From Planctomycetaceae bacterium (GTDB lineage: Bacteria; Planctomycetota; Planctomycetia; Planctomycetales; Planctomycetaceae), in NCBI GenBank assembly GCA_002724415.1, contig PBOU01000129.1, positions 9,587 to 70,419 on the forward strand: a stretch of 60,833 bases of DNA. The letters run 5' to 3'. The notes under the pieces are model-generated. The model did not search any database. It worked only from the letters and a program-made list of their open reading frames with translations, and had not been told where the DNA came from. Shown here in pieces: positions 9,070-19,067 of the stretch. A program made the position numbers and the translations under genes. Within the stretch, counting starts at the first letter, position 1. The number at the start of each line of letters is the position of its first letter.

Positions 9070-10532
9070 GGCTGGAGAGGCTGCGTGACTTCGGACTGGG
9101 AATCGGGTGAAGAATCGGCTTGGAGCGCGGGCGTGCTGACCAGGAGATCGGGCTCCAGGACGGTCATGGTCTGCCATTTCCCGTGGAGGAATCTCAGCAA
9201 GAATCCGATGGCCAGTGTGACGATGAAACCGGTGCAGGCGATCCAGCCAACGTGCAGTGTGAGCATGTCGTTGCGGGCGGCAAGCCAGGTGGGCAGGACC
9301 ATCACCAGCCATGCGGCGACCAGTGTCAGCCACAAGCCGAACCGCGTGTCACCGGCCCCGCGTATTGCCGAACTGAAGACGATGATGATCGCATCGAAGA
9401 AGGCGTAAACAGCGACGTAACGCAGCAGGACCACCGCCAGGTTTTGAACCCGGGCAAAGTTCTCGGCATCGGCCATTGCCGCATAGGGCAGCAGCAGGAT
9501 CTCGGGCACGCTGAGATACAGTGCCGAAAAGGCGAGCATGTAGACGGCGGCCAGCCCGAAGGCGGTCCAGGTTGTGCGGATGGCCAGTCGCGGTCGGCCC
9601 TCTCCCACCCGTCGCCCCACCAGTGTCATCACCGCGGTGCCCACCCCGAGCATGGGAACGAATGCCATCGAGTTGATATTGAAGGCGAGGTTGGTGGCAG
9701 CCAGTTCATCGGAGCCAATCTGGCCGAGCAACAGCAGGAAGACGGTGAATCCGGCCACGTCCACCAGGGACATCACCCCGTTGGGCACACCGTACTTGAT
9801 GAAGCGGCCGAACAGTTCGCGGTCGAAACGGCGGTTGGCCAGCAGCCCGAATTCCTTCACCGTTTCGGGCCTCAGCAACACGATGGCGTAGAGTCCCACC
9901 GCGGTGAACTGGGCTGACACGGTTGCGATGGCGGCCCCGGTGATGCCCCATCCGGGAACCGGACCGCCCCCGAAGATGAGCAGATAGTCGAGGCCGATGT
10001 TCAGCAGCGACGCGGTGACATTGACCCACATCACCACGGTGGTGTGTCCGCGGCCGGTGAAGAAGCCCGAGAGGGCGCCGCTGAGCAAAAAGGGGAGACT
10101 GCCCAGGCAGAGGACACGGAGGTACCGCACTTCCTGGACCTGGACTTCCGGATCGTGTTTGCCCCATGCGAAAATTGGTCCGGACAACGGGGTGAGCAGT
10201 GCCAGCAGGAACCCGGCCACGACGGCGAGGTAGATGGCCTGCCAGAGCGAGGCGGCGATGCGATCGGGCCGTTGGGCTCCGTCGTATTGCGAGACAAAGG
10301 TGTTGGTGTACATCGCCACGCCGAACGGGACAGACAGCAGGGTCCAATGCACCATCGACGCCGGCATGGCCGCGGCCAACGCTTCGGGACTGTGCCAGGT
10401 CAAAAAGATCCGGTCCACGACATACATCAGCGTGACCGAACCCGAACTGATCACCAGTGGCAGGGCCACCTGGACCAGTTCCCGGAGACTGCCCGGGGCG
10501 GGTTTCGGTTTCGAACTGTGGCCGGTTGTCAC
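9066..10532 (-). CDS. MATE family efflux transporter
   Basis: Multi-TM; VALPLVISSGSVTLMYVVDRIFL, NTFVSQYDGAQRPDRI, GYALITGAAIAT-type motif, GVGTAVMTLVGRRVGEGRP. Overlaps the aminotransferase start by 4 nt. Confidence 0.92.
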   Translation of the reverse strand: MTTGHSSKPKPAPGSLRELVQVALPLVISSGSVTLMYVVDRIFLTWHSPEALAAAMPASMVHWTLLSVPFGVAMYTNTFVSQYDGAQRPDRIAASLWQAIYLAVVAGFLLALLTPLSGPIFAWGKHDPEVQVQEVRYLRVLCLGSLPFLLSGALSGFFTGRGHTTVVMWVNVTASLLNIGLDYLLIFGGGPVPGWGITGAAIATVSAQFTAVGLYAIVLLRPETVKEFGLLANRRFDRELFGRFIKYGVPNGVMSLVDVAGFTVFLLLLGQIGSDELAATNLAFNINSMAFVPMLGVGTAVMTLVGRRVGEGRPRLAIRTTWTAFGLAAVYMLAFSALYLSVPEILLLPYAAMADAENFARVQNLAVVLLRYVAVYAFFDAIIIVFSSAIRGAGDTRFGLWLTLVAAWLVMVLPTWLAARNDMLTLHVGWIACTGFIVTLAIGFLLRFLHGKWQTMTVLEPDLLVSTPALQADSSPDSQSEVTQPLQP

Positions 10533-10738
10533 GTCCGCGAACCTCCCGCAGTGCCCGTTGGCAACAACCGGTTGTGTCGGTTGTTGTCGAGCACCCGTGC
10601 GAAGTCGCTAGATTAGGCAGGAGGTGGAATCGGGTAAAGGAGGAGACGGTGACCGGGACCGGTGACGGCACGTTGCGATCGCCCGGACTAGCCGCTAGTT
10701 TGCCCCTTGCGCGTCTCGATTCCTTCCGGAGCCACACC

Positions 10739-12220
10739 ATGATCTCCTTCGACTTGCACACAAGGCAACGCCTGGCACGGGCCTGGATACTGGTGCTGGT
10801 GGCGGTGCTGGTGGCGGTGTTGGTTCCGGGCACCATTTACGGGGATGTGAGGCTGGCGGGAATCTTCACCGACCACATGGTCTTGCAGCGGGATCGCCGG
10901 GTGCCGGTGTGGGGCACCGCGGCGGCCGGTGAGAAGGTTCGAGTTGTTCTTGGCAAGCAGGTTCACAACACGGAGGCCGACCAGGCTGGTCGATGGAAGG
11001 TGACGCTGGCGGAATTGCCCGCCGGTGGCCCCCATTCCCTGGTCGTCCAGGCGCAAAACACGTTGACTATTGAAGACGTTTTGATCGGCGAGGTGTGGTT
11101 GGCCAGTGGCCAGAGCAACATGGCGATGCCGGTCCGTCGCTGCAAAGATGCCCAGGCCGAACAGGCGGCGGCCAACTTCCCGAAGCTCCGGATGTTCACC
11201 GTCAAGAAATCCGCTCAACTGGCTCCTGTTGACGATTGCCAGGGCGCCTGGCAGGTCTGCAGTCCCCGGACCGTGGCGGGGTTCTCGGGCACCGCGTACT
11301 ACTTTGGTCGTCGCCTGCACAAGGAACTGGGGGTTCCCGTCGGGTTGATCAACTCGTCCTGGGGTGGAACCGCGATCGAGGCCTGGACCAGCCTGGATGT
11401 GCAGAAAAAGGACAGTCGCCTCGCCCCGGTGTTTGCTCCCTGGAAGAACAAGCCCGGACCGGATCGCAACAGGCCGGCCAATCTGTTCAACGGGATGATC
11501 CAGCCGCTGGTCGGTTACGGAATCCGGGGCGGGATCTGGTATCAGGGCGAACGCAACGCCAAGTCACTGGCCTCGGCCCGGCTTTATCGACACCAGTTGC
11601 CGTTGCTGATCAGCGACTGGCGGAAGAGATGGGCACAGGGCGGGGCTGAGGACTTCCCGTTCTTCTGGGTGCAGTTGCCGAATTTCAAGGCCCGGGTTGG
11701 CGACCCGAACCCGGTCACGTCGTGGGCGGTGATGCGAGAGAGTATGCAGTTGGGTTTGAAGACTGCGGCGACGGGGATGGCCGTGACTATCGATGTCGGA
11801 GAAGCCAGGGACATTCACCCGAAAAACAAACAGACCGTCGGGCATCGGCTGGCCCAGGCGGCGCTCGCGATGGCTTACAAGAAAGACATCGTTCCCATGG
11901 GGCCGCTGATGCGGTCGGTGACGATCGAGGATTCGCGGGTGCGGGTGCAATTTGACCACGTGGGCGACAAACTCGTCGTCCGCGGCAAGCAGGGAGCCGG
12001 CGTGATGGGGTTTGCCGTGGCTGGCCCGGACAAGGTATTTTATCCGGCAACAGCGCGAATTGACGGCAAGTCGGTGGTGGTCCATTCCGGTGAGGTGCCC
12101 GACCCGATTGCGGTGCGGTATGCCTTCGGCGACAATCCGGCTGTCAACCTGTTCAACTCGGCTGGAATTCCCGTGGCACCGTTTCGAACCGATGATTGGA
12201 AGCCCGCTGCGGCTCCCTGA
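10739..12220 (+). CDS. Sialate O-acetylesterase family (SGNH) secreted esterase
   Basis: LAGIFTDHMVLQRDRRVPVWGTA, VWLASGQSNMAMPV, GLINSSWGGTAIEAWT, GIRGGIWYQGERNA, DVGEARDIHPKNKQTVGHRLA. Confidence 0.93.
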   Translation: MISFDLHTRQRLARAWILVLVAVLVAVLVPGTIYGDVRLAGIFTDHMVLQRDRRVPVWGTAAAGEKVRVVLGKQVHNTEADQAGRWKVTLAELPAGGPHSLVVQAQNTLTIEDVLIGEVWLASGQSNMAMPVRRCKDAQAEQAAANFPKLRMFTVKKSAQLAPVDDCQGAWQVCSPRTVAGFSGTAYYFGRRLHKELGVPVGLINSSWGGTAIEAWTSLDVQKKDSRLAPVFAPWKNKPGPDRNRPANLFNGMIQPLVGYGIRGGIWYQGERNAKSLASARLYRHQLPLLISDWRKRWAQGGAEDFPFFWVQLPNFKARVGDPNPVTSWAVMRESMQLGLKTAATGMAVTIDVGEARDIHPKNKQTVGHRLAQAALAMAYKKDIVPMGPLMRSVTIEDSRVRVQFDHVGDKLVVRGKQGAGVMGFAVAGPDKVFYPATARIDGKSVVVHSGEVPDPIAVRYAFGDNPAVNLFNSAGIPVAPFRTDDWKPAAAP

Positions 12221-12224
12221 TGGC

Positions 12225-13184
12225 GTGACGAATAACGAACCGTATCTGTTGCGGTTGAGCAATCGGCTGGCGCAGGGCCTGTCGGAACTGGATTCCGATC
12301 GCCGCGAGCGTCACCGCCAGTTTCTGCTGTCCCAGCAGTTGCCCGATGGAGGATTCCGTGGTCGCGAGGGTGACTCGGATCTTTACTACACCAGCTTTGC
12401 TGTCCGGGGACTGTCCATGTTGGGCGGGCTGGGTCCCGAGGAGTGTGAACGGATTGGGCAATACGTTTTGGCCTGCCGGTCCCAGACGCTGTCGGTGATT
12501 GACCTGGTCAGTTGGCTCTACACCGGCCTGGTGGTGCAGTTGGCCGGTGGTCCCGATCCGTTGGCAGGGGCCGACGGGGGTTTTGTCGAGGCGGTGGCCG
12601 GGTCACTGGAGAGCACCCGGACGGCTGACGGTGGCTACGCCCGCACGACCCAGGGAGCACTGGGAAGCACGTACCATTCTTTCATGGTCGCCCTGGCCCA
12701 CGAGTTGTTGGGCATGAGTGTTCCTGATCCGGATCGGATGATCCAGTTTGTCTACGACCGCCAGCGTGATGACGGCGGTTTTGTAGAGATTGCGCCGATG
12801 AAACGCAGTGGCACCAACCCGACGGCCGCCGCCGTGGCGTTGCTGGTGATGCTCGGAGGAATGGACGAGGAGTTGCGCGAGGACGTGGGCGAATTCTTGA
12901 AGGTGGTGCGTGGTGACGAGGGCGGTTTCCTGGCCAACACCCGCATCCCATTCAGTGATGGGCTGTCGACCTTCACCGGGTTGTTGACCGTGCAGGATCT
13001 GGAGTTGGACGGCGTGGTGAAAATCGATCGGGCCGAGGCGTTTGTCGTCCAGGAGTTGGAGTTTCCCACCGGTGGATTTCGGGGGGCGGCGTGGGACACC
13101 GATGCGGACGTCGAGTACACCTTTTACGGCCTGGGGACGTTGGCCCTGGTGGCGGGGTCACGAGAACGGTCGCAACTGGCCTGA
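12225..13184 (+). CDS. Prenyltransferase/squalene-cyclase repeat protein (Rab geranylgeranyltransferase beta-like)
   Basis: Repeated QLPDGGFRGREGDSDLYYTSFAVRGL, TADGGYARTTQGALGSTYHSFMVAL, RDDGGFVEIAPMKRSGTNPTAAAVALL; GTG start proposed at 12225. Confidence 0.8.
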   Translation: MTNNEPYLLRLSNRLAQGLSELDSDRRERHRQFLLSQQLPDGGFRGREGDSDLYYTSFAVRGLSMLGGLGPEECERIGQYVLACRSQTLSVIDLVSWLYTGLVVQLAGGPDPLAGADGGFVEAVAGSLESTRTADGGYARTTQGALGSTYHSFMVALAHELLGMSVPDPDRMIQFVYDRQRDDGGFVEIAPMKRSGTNPTAAAVALLVMLGGMDEELREDVGEFLKVVRGDEGGFLANTRIPFSDGLSTFTGLLTVQDLELDGVVKIDRAEAFVVQELEFPTGGFRGAAWDTDADVEYTFYGLGTLALVAGSRERSQLA

Positions 13185-13562
13185 GATGGGGTGCGGTCAG
13201 TTGGGGGGGGGGAGTGAGTCCGGTGTGGGTGCCATGCGGTGGACCCGAGTCGAGATGGTTCCAGGTGAGTGCCTCGTGGGCAGGCAGCGAGGGCGGATCA
13301 CCTGCAATTGGTGATGGGAGTTGGTCAAAGGCGAGTCCTGGGATGGGGGGTTGACTCGTGCAGAGAAATCCGGGTAGAGTTCTCCGCTGAAGCGGTTCGT
13401 TGGAGACGGGCCGCGCGACACATGAAAACCGGGAGAAAACGGAGTTTCCCACACTGCTTGAACACTCACGACAAACTCTGGTCGGAGAGCCAACCCGGTG
13501 TTGAGCCGCGTGGCTGGTCGACCGATTCGGGTGACGCGTGGCCTCGGGGAGCATGAAGCACG

Positions 13563-14453
13563 ATGCTGATCCGCCAGGATGGTACAGCTCTGTGGGTTCA
13601 CGCTCCGGCCAAGTTGAACCTGTTCCTGGAAGTCCTGGGCAAGCGAGCTGACGGATTCCATGAGTTGGAAACGCTCATGGTTGCCATCTCGCTGCATGAC
13701 ACCCTGAGTTTCACGGAGGAACCCACACCAGCGATTCGGCTGCATTGTCATAGCCGGCTTGGCAGCGCTGAAGCGGTGCCAACAGGTGATGGCAATCTCG
13801 TCGTCCGTGCGGCGAAGCTTCTACAACAGTACTCGGGGACCTCGCGGGGTGTTTCGATTCACCTGTGGAAGCGGATTCCGATGGCGGCGGGTTTGGCGGG
13901 TGGATCGACCGATGCGGCGGCCGCCCTGGTGGCGCTCGACCGGCTGTGGGAGCTGGGCCTGGCGCCCGAGGAGCTGTTGTCGCTGGCCGCCCAATTGGGC
14001 AGCGATGTGGCTTTTTTTGTCCGTCGTGTCCCGGCTGCGATCTGCAGGGGCCGCGGGGAGAAAATCCAGGAGGTCGACCGTCCGTTGGAGTTGTCGTTTG
14101 TCGTGGCACGACCGGCGAGTGGCCTGTCGACAGCCGAGGGATTCCGGCATTGCCGGGTCAGCTCTCGGCCTCGTTCGGTCCGACCGCTGGTCGAATTGCT
14201 CATCGATGGCCGACTCAAAGCCGCTTCGAGGTGTCTCCACAATTCACTGCAAGAAACCGCGACACAATTGAACCCGGAGGTTACCGACCTGATCACTCGG
14301 CTGGATGGCCAACCCGTGGTGGCGTCAGCGATGACCGGAAGTGGCACGGCCTGTTTTGGGCTGTGTGGCACGCCCCGGCTGGCTGGCCGCATCGCCCGTG
14401 GGCTTCGCGGAAGCGGGGTGCCATGGGTCACGGCGGTGCAGACACGAGCGTGA
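13563..14453 (+). CDS. ispE: 4-diphosphocytidyl-2-C-methyl-D-erythritol kinase
   Basis: APAKLNLFLEVLGKRADGFHELETLMVAISLHD, KRIPMAAGLAGGSTDAAAALVAL, LAAQLGSDVAFFV, VVASAMTGSGTACFGL. Confidence 0.95.
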   Translation: MLIRQDGTALWVHAPAKLNLFLEVLGKRADGFHELETLMVAISLHDTLSFTEEPTPAIRLHCHSRLGSAEAVPTGDGNLVVRAAKLLQQYSGTSRGVSIHLWKRIPMAAGLAGGSTDAAAALVALDRLWELGLAPEELLSLAAQLGSDVAFFVRRVPAAICRGRGEKIQEVDRPLELSFVVARPASGLSTAEGFRHCRVSSRPRSVRPLVELLIDGRLKAASRCLHNSLQETATQLNPEVTDLITRLDGQPVVASAMTGSGTACFGLCGTPRLAGRIARGLRGSGVPWVTAVQTRA

Positions 14454-14519
14454 AGGAGATTGGACAGACCGAACACTGGTCAGCGGGGAGGCTGAGGATC
14501 CGCGACAAGGAGGACAACA

Positions 14520-15089
14520 GTGGAGATCACGGAAGTTCGCATCAAGCTGATGGCTGATCCGCATGAGCGCCTGCTGGCGTTTTGTTCGGTCACTTTCGAT
14601 CAGTGCTTTGTTATCCGGGACCTGAAGATCATTCAGGGGACCAAGGGGGCCTTCGTGGCCATGCCCTCGCGGAAGCTCACCGATCGGTGCCCGCAGTGCA
14701 ACATGAAGAACCACCTCCGCAGCACCTTCTGCAACCAGTGCGGTGCCAAGCTCTCCGACGATCGTGCGATCAAGAGCGACGATGGTCGGGCCAAGCTCTA
14801 CGCCGACATCGCGCACCCGATCAACACGGCGTGTCGCGAGATGATCCAGGTCCGGGTGATCGAGGCCTACGGGGAAGAGCAGGTCAAGGCGAAGGAGCCG
14901 GGTTACATTTGCGCCTACGACGACTACGACGAGGACCGCTACGCGGCGTTGGCCGATGGATCCCCGGCGATCGCGGGACGAATCGAACCAGCCGCCGATA
15001 CACCCGCTCCACCTCACGCACCCCGGGATGCGGGCGTGGCCGAGTCAATCGAGCACGAGCCTCCCGATTTCGGAGCGGGCGTGTTGTAG
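14520..15089 (+). CDS. spoVG: SpoVG family protein with internal zinc-ribbon-like insertion
   Basis: [48 protein letters not shown] + [16 protein letters not shown] matches Spo[21 protein letters not shown] lies between the two halves. Confidence 0.88.
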   Translation: MEITEVRIKLMADPHERLLAFCSVTFDQCFVIRDLKIIQGTKGAFVAMPSRKLTDRCPQCNMKNHLRSTFCNQCGAKLSDDRAIKSDDGRAKLYADIAHPINTACREMIQVRVIEAYGEEQVKAKEPGYICAYDDYDEDRYAALADGSPAIAGRIEPAADTPAPPHAPRDAGVAESIEHEPPDFGAGVL

Positions 15090-15099
15090 ACGGGGCGTC

Positions 15100-15954
15100 C
15101 TACTCGAAGTACTCGACGGCGTTGCGGAACACCGCCAGTCCCGCGCCCTCGCCGGTGAGTCCCAGCCGGGTCCAGCGAGGGTGCTGGGTGGCGTGCAGGA
15201 AGCGTTCCGGGTGGGGCATCAGTCCGAGCACGCGGCCGCTGGGGTCGCCCAGGCCAGCGATGTTGGCAATCGATCCATTCGGATTGTGGGGTTCGGGCAA
15301 CAGGGGATCGCTGGCCGAGGGAGCAGAAGCCGGGTCGGCCTGGGGCTGCCCGTCATCCGGTCGGTGTCGATAGCAGAGCCCGACCTGGTCATTGGCGAAC
15401 CAGTCGGACAACACGCGGTTGTCACGTGGAACCAGTCGTCCCTCGGCGTGAGCGATGGGCAGATCGATGTGATCGAGGCCTTTCAGGAAGACATTGGCTT
15501 TCGAGACGATCTGCAGGCGGACCCAGCGGGCCGTGTACTTGCCGTTGTTGTTCCAGGTCAGGGTGGCGTCGGGCGCATGATTCTCCGGGTCGCTGTCCCA
15601 GGCCGGTGGCCATTCGGCACCGCCACCGGGAAGGATCCCCGCCTTCAACAGCACCTGGAATCCGTTGCAGATGCCCAACGCCAGCTTGTCACCGGCCAGG
15701 AAACGGCCGATCGTCTCGGAGAGTTGCCCACGCAACTGGCTCGAAAAAATCACCCCGGCCCCGATGTCGTCCCCGTAACTGAAACCGCCGGGAATGCACA
15801 GCACCTGGTAATCATCCAGCAACCGCGGATTCTCGAGCACACGGAACAGGTGCACTCGATCGGCCACCGCTCCGCACGAGGAGAAGGCAAAAGCGGTTTC
15901 CACATCGCAATTGGTGCCCGGAGCACGCAGAACGCAAACACGGGGATTCGTCAT
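15100..15954 (-). CDS. purQ: Phosphoribosylformylglycinamidine synthase subunit I (glutaminase)
   Basis: VCVLRAPGTNCDVETAFAF, CIPGGFSYGDDIGAGVIFSSQLRGQL, LALGICNGFQVLLKAGILPG (nucleophile Cys), GLMPHPERFLH. ATG at 15954. Confidence 0.93.
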   Translation of the reverse strand: MTNPRVCVLRAPGTNCDVETAFAFSSCGAVADRVHLFRVLENPRLLDDYQVLCIPGGFSYGDDIGAGVIFSSQLRGQLSETIGRFLAGDKLALGICNGFQVLLKAGILPGGGAEWPPAWDSDPENHAPDATLTWNNNGKYTARWVRLQIVSKANVFLKGLDHIDLPIAHAEGRLVPRDNRVLSDWFANDQVGLCYRHRPDDGQPQADPASAPSASDPLLPEPHNPNGSIANIAGLGDPSGRVLGLMPHPERFLHATQHPRWTRLGLTGEGAGLAVFRNAVEYFE

Positions 15955-16087
15955 GGGAGCCAGCCCGTTTGATGCCGCGGAAGGCAATTGGGCAGCGATG
16001 CTACCGGTGACGGTGAGGAAAAGGAAGTCATCACCCCGCGGGTTTCCCTCGTTGGCTCTTCCAGTTTAGGATCAGGCCGAGCGAAAC

Positions 16088-17341
16088 GTGACCAATCAAC
16101 ACGGGTGGGTCTTGATGTTGCGAACACAACGCGTGAGTCGGTCGGGTGTGTCGGTGCTGGTCCTGTTGGCCTGGTGGTTGATCGGCCCGTCGGTTTCGAT
16201 GTCGAAGGCTGACGGAATCGACGAGGACCTGGCGGCAGTGGCTCGAACCGGTCCGGGTGGTCGTGGATCGGTGGCGGCCGCAACCGCGACCCGGCGGCTG
16301 TCTCGCAACGGCCTGGAACTCTTGCCGCGGCTGCTGCAGGCCATGGACACCGACAACATCGTGGCGGCCAACTGGTACCGGACCGTTTTCGAGACGATCA
16401 CTCGACGGGAATTGTCCCGGGACCCGGCACCAGAATTCCCGGTGTCGCTTCTCAAGTCCTACGTTACCAATCCCAAGCGACAGGGCCGTGTCAGGCGACT
16501 GGTGCTTGATTTGGTAGAGCGACTGGAACCGGGCGCGACAGCCGCCCTGATTCCCGGCATGCTCGACGATCCCGAGTTCCGAGACGATGCGGTTTCCGCG
16601 GCGTTGGCACGTGGAGACCGGGCCAAGCAGGCGGGGCAAACCGGTGCCGCGATCGCGGAATTTCGCAAGGCATTTCAATCGGCTCGCAGTCCCGGCCAGG
16701 TGGGAACGGCGGCTGACCGGTTGAAAGGAGTCGGCCAGAAAGTCAGCGTGGTGGCCCACATGGGTTTTGTCACACACTGGTACCTGCTGGGTCCCTTTGA
16801 CGCTCCCGGGATGAGCGGTTTTGAACTGGTGCTGCCTCCCGAGAAGCAGGTGGCTTCAGGAGTTGATCTGGCGGCGACGTATGCCGGCAAGGGAGGCGGC
16901 AAGATCAAGTGGGTCCGCCACCATTCGAGCGATCGGCTCGGGCAGTCGAACCTGATCCGGGCGATTGCCCCGGTCAAGGAGGCGGTCGGTTACGCCTACA
17001 CCGAGGTGCTCTCCCCACGTTCCCAGACGGTCCAGATCCGTTGTGGGGCGGACGACAACCTGACCATCTGGCTCAACGGCAAACAGGTTCTCAAACGCCT
17101 GCAGTGGCTCAATGGCACACGGCTCGATCGATTTCGTACGACCGTGAGCCTCAAGCGTGGTCGCAACAAGATGCTGGTCAAGGTGTGCCAGGGGCCCCAG
17201 CACAAGAATCCCGCGGTGCCCAACAACTGGTCGATGCAGTTGCGGATCTGTGATGCCCAGGGCGGTGGCGTGGGGGTGACCAATGGGTTGCCGGCAGTGG
17301 CCGAGAAGAACGCGGCGAATTCCAGGGGGTTGAATCGATGA
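16088..17341 (+). CDS. Hypothetical secreted protein with HEAT-like N-terminal part and beta-rich C-terminal domain
   Basis: Signal-like N-terminus; C-terminal WYLLGPFDAPGMSGF...VQIRCGADDNLTIWLNGKQVL..RGRNKMLVKVCQG (carbohydrate-binding/PA14-like appearance). Confidence 0.6.
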   Translation: MTNQHGWVLMLRTQRVSRSGVSVLVLLAWWLIGPSVSMSKADGIDEDLAAVARTGPGGRGSVAAATATRRLSRNGLELLPRLLQAMDTDNIVAANWYRTVFETITRRELSRDPAPEFPVSLLKSYVTNPKRQGRVRRLVLDLVERLEPGATAALIPGMLDDPEFRDDAVSAALARGDRAKQAGQTGAAIAEFRKAFQSARSPGQVGTAADRLKGVGQKVSVVAHMGFVTHWYLLGPFDAPGMSGFELVLPPEKQVASGVDLAATYAGKGGGKIKWVRHHSSDRLGQSNLIRAIAPVKEAVGYAYTEVLSPRSQTVQIRCGADDNLTIWLNGKQVLKRLQWLNGTRLDRFRTTVSLKRGRNKMLVKVCQGPQHKNPAVPNNWSMQLRICDAQGGGVGVTNGLPAVAEKNAANSRGLNR

Positions 17342-18609
17342 GAAGTGCCTTCGGCGATGTCCGTAATTGGCTGACGGTGTTGGTCATGATTTCAGCGATC
17401 ACCGGCGTGGTCCGTGCCGAGAACTGGGCCGGCTGGCGGGGGCCGTCGCGCAACGGTGTCAGTACCGAGACCGGGGTGCCTGTCAAGTGGTCGGCCGAGT
17501 CAAATATTGCCTGGAAAACTCCCCTTCCCGGATCGGGAATCTCCAACCCGATCATCTTTGGGGATCGTGTCTTTGTGACCGCCTCGGATGGCAAGAGCCT
17601 GTCGAACCTGCACGTGATCTGTCTGGATCGCGACACCGGCGAACTCCATTGGCAGCAGCGGTTGTGGGGAACCGCACCGACCCGTTACCACGGCAGCAAG
17701 AGCAGCATGGCCAGCCCGTCTCCGGTGACCGATGGGCGTCATGTCTGGGCTTTCTTTGGCACCGGTGATGTGTTTTGCCTGGAAGCGGCGACAGGTCACC
17801 TGGCCTGGCACCGATCGCTTTCAGGAGAGTACGGCGTCATTGAAAACCGGTTCGCCGCGTCGAGTTCCCCGGTTCTGTATCGTGACACGCTGTTGCTGCA
17901 GGTGGACCACTATGGTGACAGTTACCTGGTGGCCCTGGATCGCAAGACGGGGGCGAATCGCTGGAAGGTGGACCGGCCGGGCCGCTGGTTGTCCTGGAGT
18001 TCTCCCCAGTTGATCCGCCTGTCAGACGGCCGTCACGAGTTGATCGTCTGTGGATCTCAACGGGTGGAGTCTTTCGATCCGGGGAGTGGCCAGGCGTTGT
18101 GGTCGGCCGGTGAGATGCGTCGGGAGTGCATCCCGACGCCCCTGTTCATTGATGGGCGTTTGTATGTGGTCAGTGGCCCAAGTGGTCCGTCGATGCGGAT
18201 TCGTCCAGGTGGCCGGGGCGACGTGACCGGCACTCATGTCGAATGGAAAAATTCCCGCGGGTCGCCCTTTGTGCCCTCGGCGATCGTCGTCGGCAAGAGA
18301 TATTACCTGGTGACCGACGCGGGCATTGCGACGTGTCTGGACACAACGACGGGCAAATCGGTGTGGCAGAAGCGATTCGGTGGCGGTTTCACCGCCTCAC
18401 CGGTTGCTGCCGGGAACCGGATCTACTGGGTCAACGAGTCCGGTGTCACGCTGGTGATCCGCGGCGGCGGCGATCGGTACGAGGAATTGTCGAGGAATCC
18501 GATCGGCGAGAGTGTTTTTGCGTCGCCGGCGATTTCTCAGAATCGGTTCTTCCTGCGAACCACCAGGCACCTGGTCTGTGTGAAGCAGCCTGACGAGAAG
18601 ACCCCGTGA
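17338..18609 (+). CDS. PQQ-binding-like beta-propeller repeat protein
   Basis: NWAGWRGPSRNGVSTETGVPVKWSAESNIAWKTPLPGSGISNPIIFGDRVFVTA; repeated GDVFCLEAATGHLAWHR, LVALDRKTGANRWKV, CLDTTTGKSVWQKR. Confidence 0.92.
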   Translation: MRSAFGDVRNWLTVLVMISAITGVVRAENWAGWRGPSRNGVSTETGVPVKWSAESNIAWKTPLPGSGISNPIIFGDRVFVTASDGKSLSNLHVICLDRDTGELHWQQRLWGTAPTRYHGSKSSMASPSPVTDGRHVWAFFGTGDVFCLEAATGHLAWHRSLSGEYGVIENRFAASSSPVLYRDTLLLQVDHYGDSYLVALDRKTGANRWKVDRPGRWLSWSSPQLIRLSDGRHELIVCGSQRVESFDPGSGQALWSAGEMRRECIPTPLFIDGRLYVVSGPSGPSMRIRPGGRGDVTGTHVEWKNSRGSPFVPSAIVVGKRYYLVTDAGIATCLDTTTGKSVWQKRFGGGFTASPVAAGNRIYWVNESGVTLVIRGGGDRYEELSRNPIGESVFASPAISQNRFFLRTTRHLVCVKQPDEKTP

Positions 18610-18699
18610 TTCGCTCAAGTCGTCTAGGCCCTGGCTGGCCACACGACTACAATCCCGCGCGAACGGCCGGAGGCGATGGAGCTGGTGCCGGAGGGTGGG

Positions 18700-19056
18700 A
18701 TGCGACGACGCGTGACCGATTTGGCGAGCCGCCTGTTGATGTTGCTGCCGGTGTTGCTGTCCGGCTGCCTGATCAACCAGAACACCCGCATGCCTCAGCC
18801 GAGGCCACGACACCCGAAGGTGGAGCGGCACAGCTACGAGTTTCACGATCCATTTCCCAACGCCGAACTGGGTCCGATGGGTGGTCCCCGTCCGCCGGGA
18901 ATGGCGGTTCCACGGACCGAGGCCCGTCGGGCGATGGAACAGCGGGCCGCGCACGGCGGCACCCGGCCGCGTTCCTTCTGGCTGCCGCCACTGCCCGGAG
19001 CGGCTCCAAAATCCAGTCCCTCGGCACCGCTGGTGCCCCGGATTGTGCCCGACTGA
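18700..19056 (+). CDS. Small putative lipoprotein
   Basis: MRRRVTDLASRLLMLLPVLLSGC lipobox (LLSGC); proline/arginine-rich remainder. Confidence 0.55.
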   Translation: MRRRVTDLASRLLMLLPVLLSGCLINQNTRMPQPRPRHPKVERHSYEFHDPFPNAELGPMGGPRPPGMAVPRTEARRAMEQRAAHGGTRPRSFWLPPLPGAAPKSSPSAPLVPRIVPD

Positions 19057-19067
19057 GCTGGCGTCTG

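Noticed and set aside
8131-9408. 425-aa plus-strand ORF opposite the aminotransferase
   Set aside because: No recognisable domain; antisense to clear PLP-enzyme motifs.
15100-15954. Possible loss of PurQ catalytic Cys (GDDIGAG in place of GDYLRCG)
   Set aside because: The nucleophile Cys is in the LALGICNGFQ motif, which is intact, and HPER is present.
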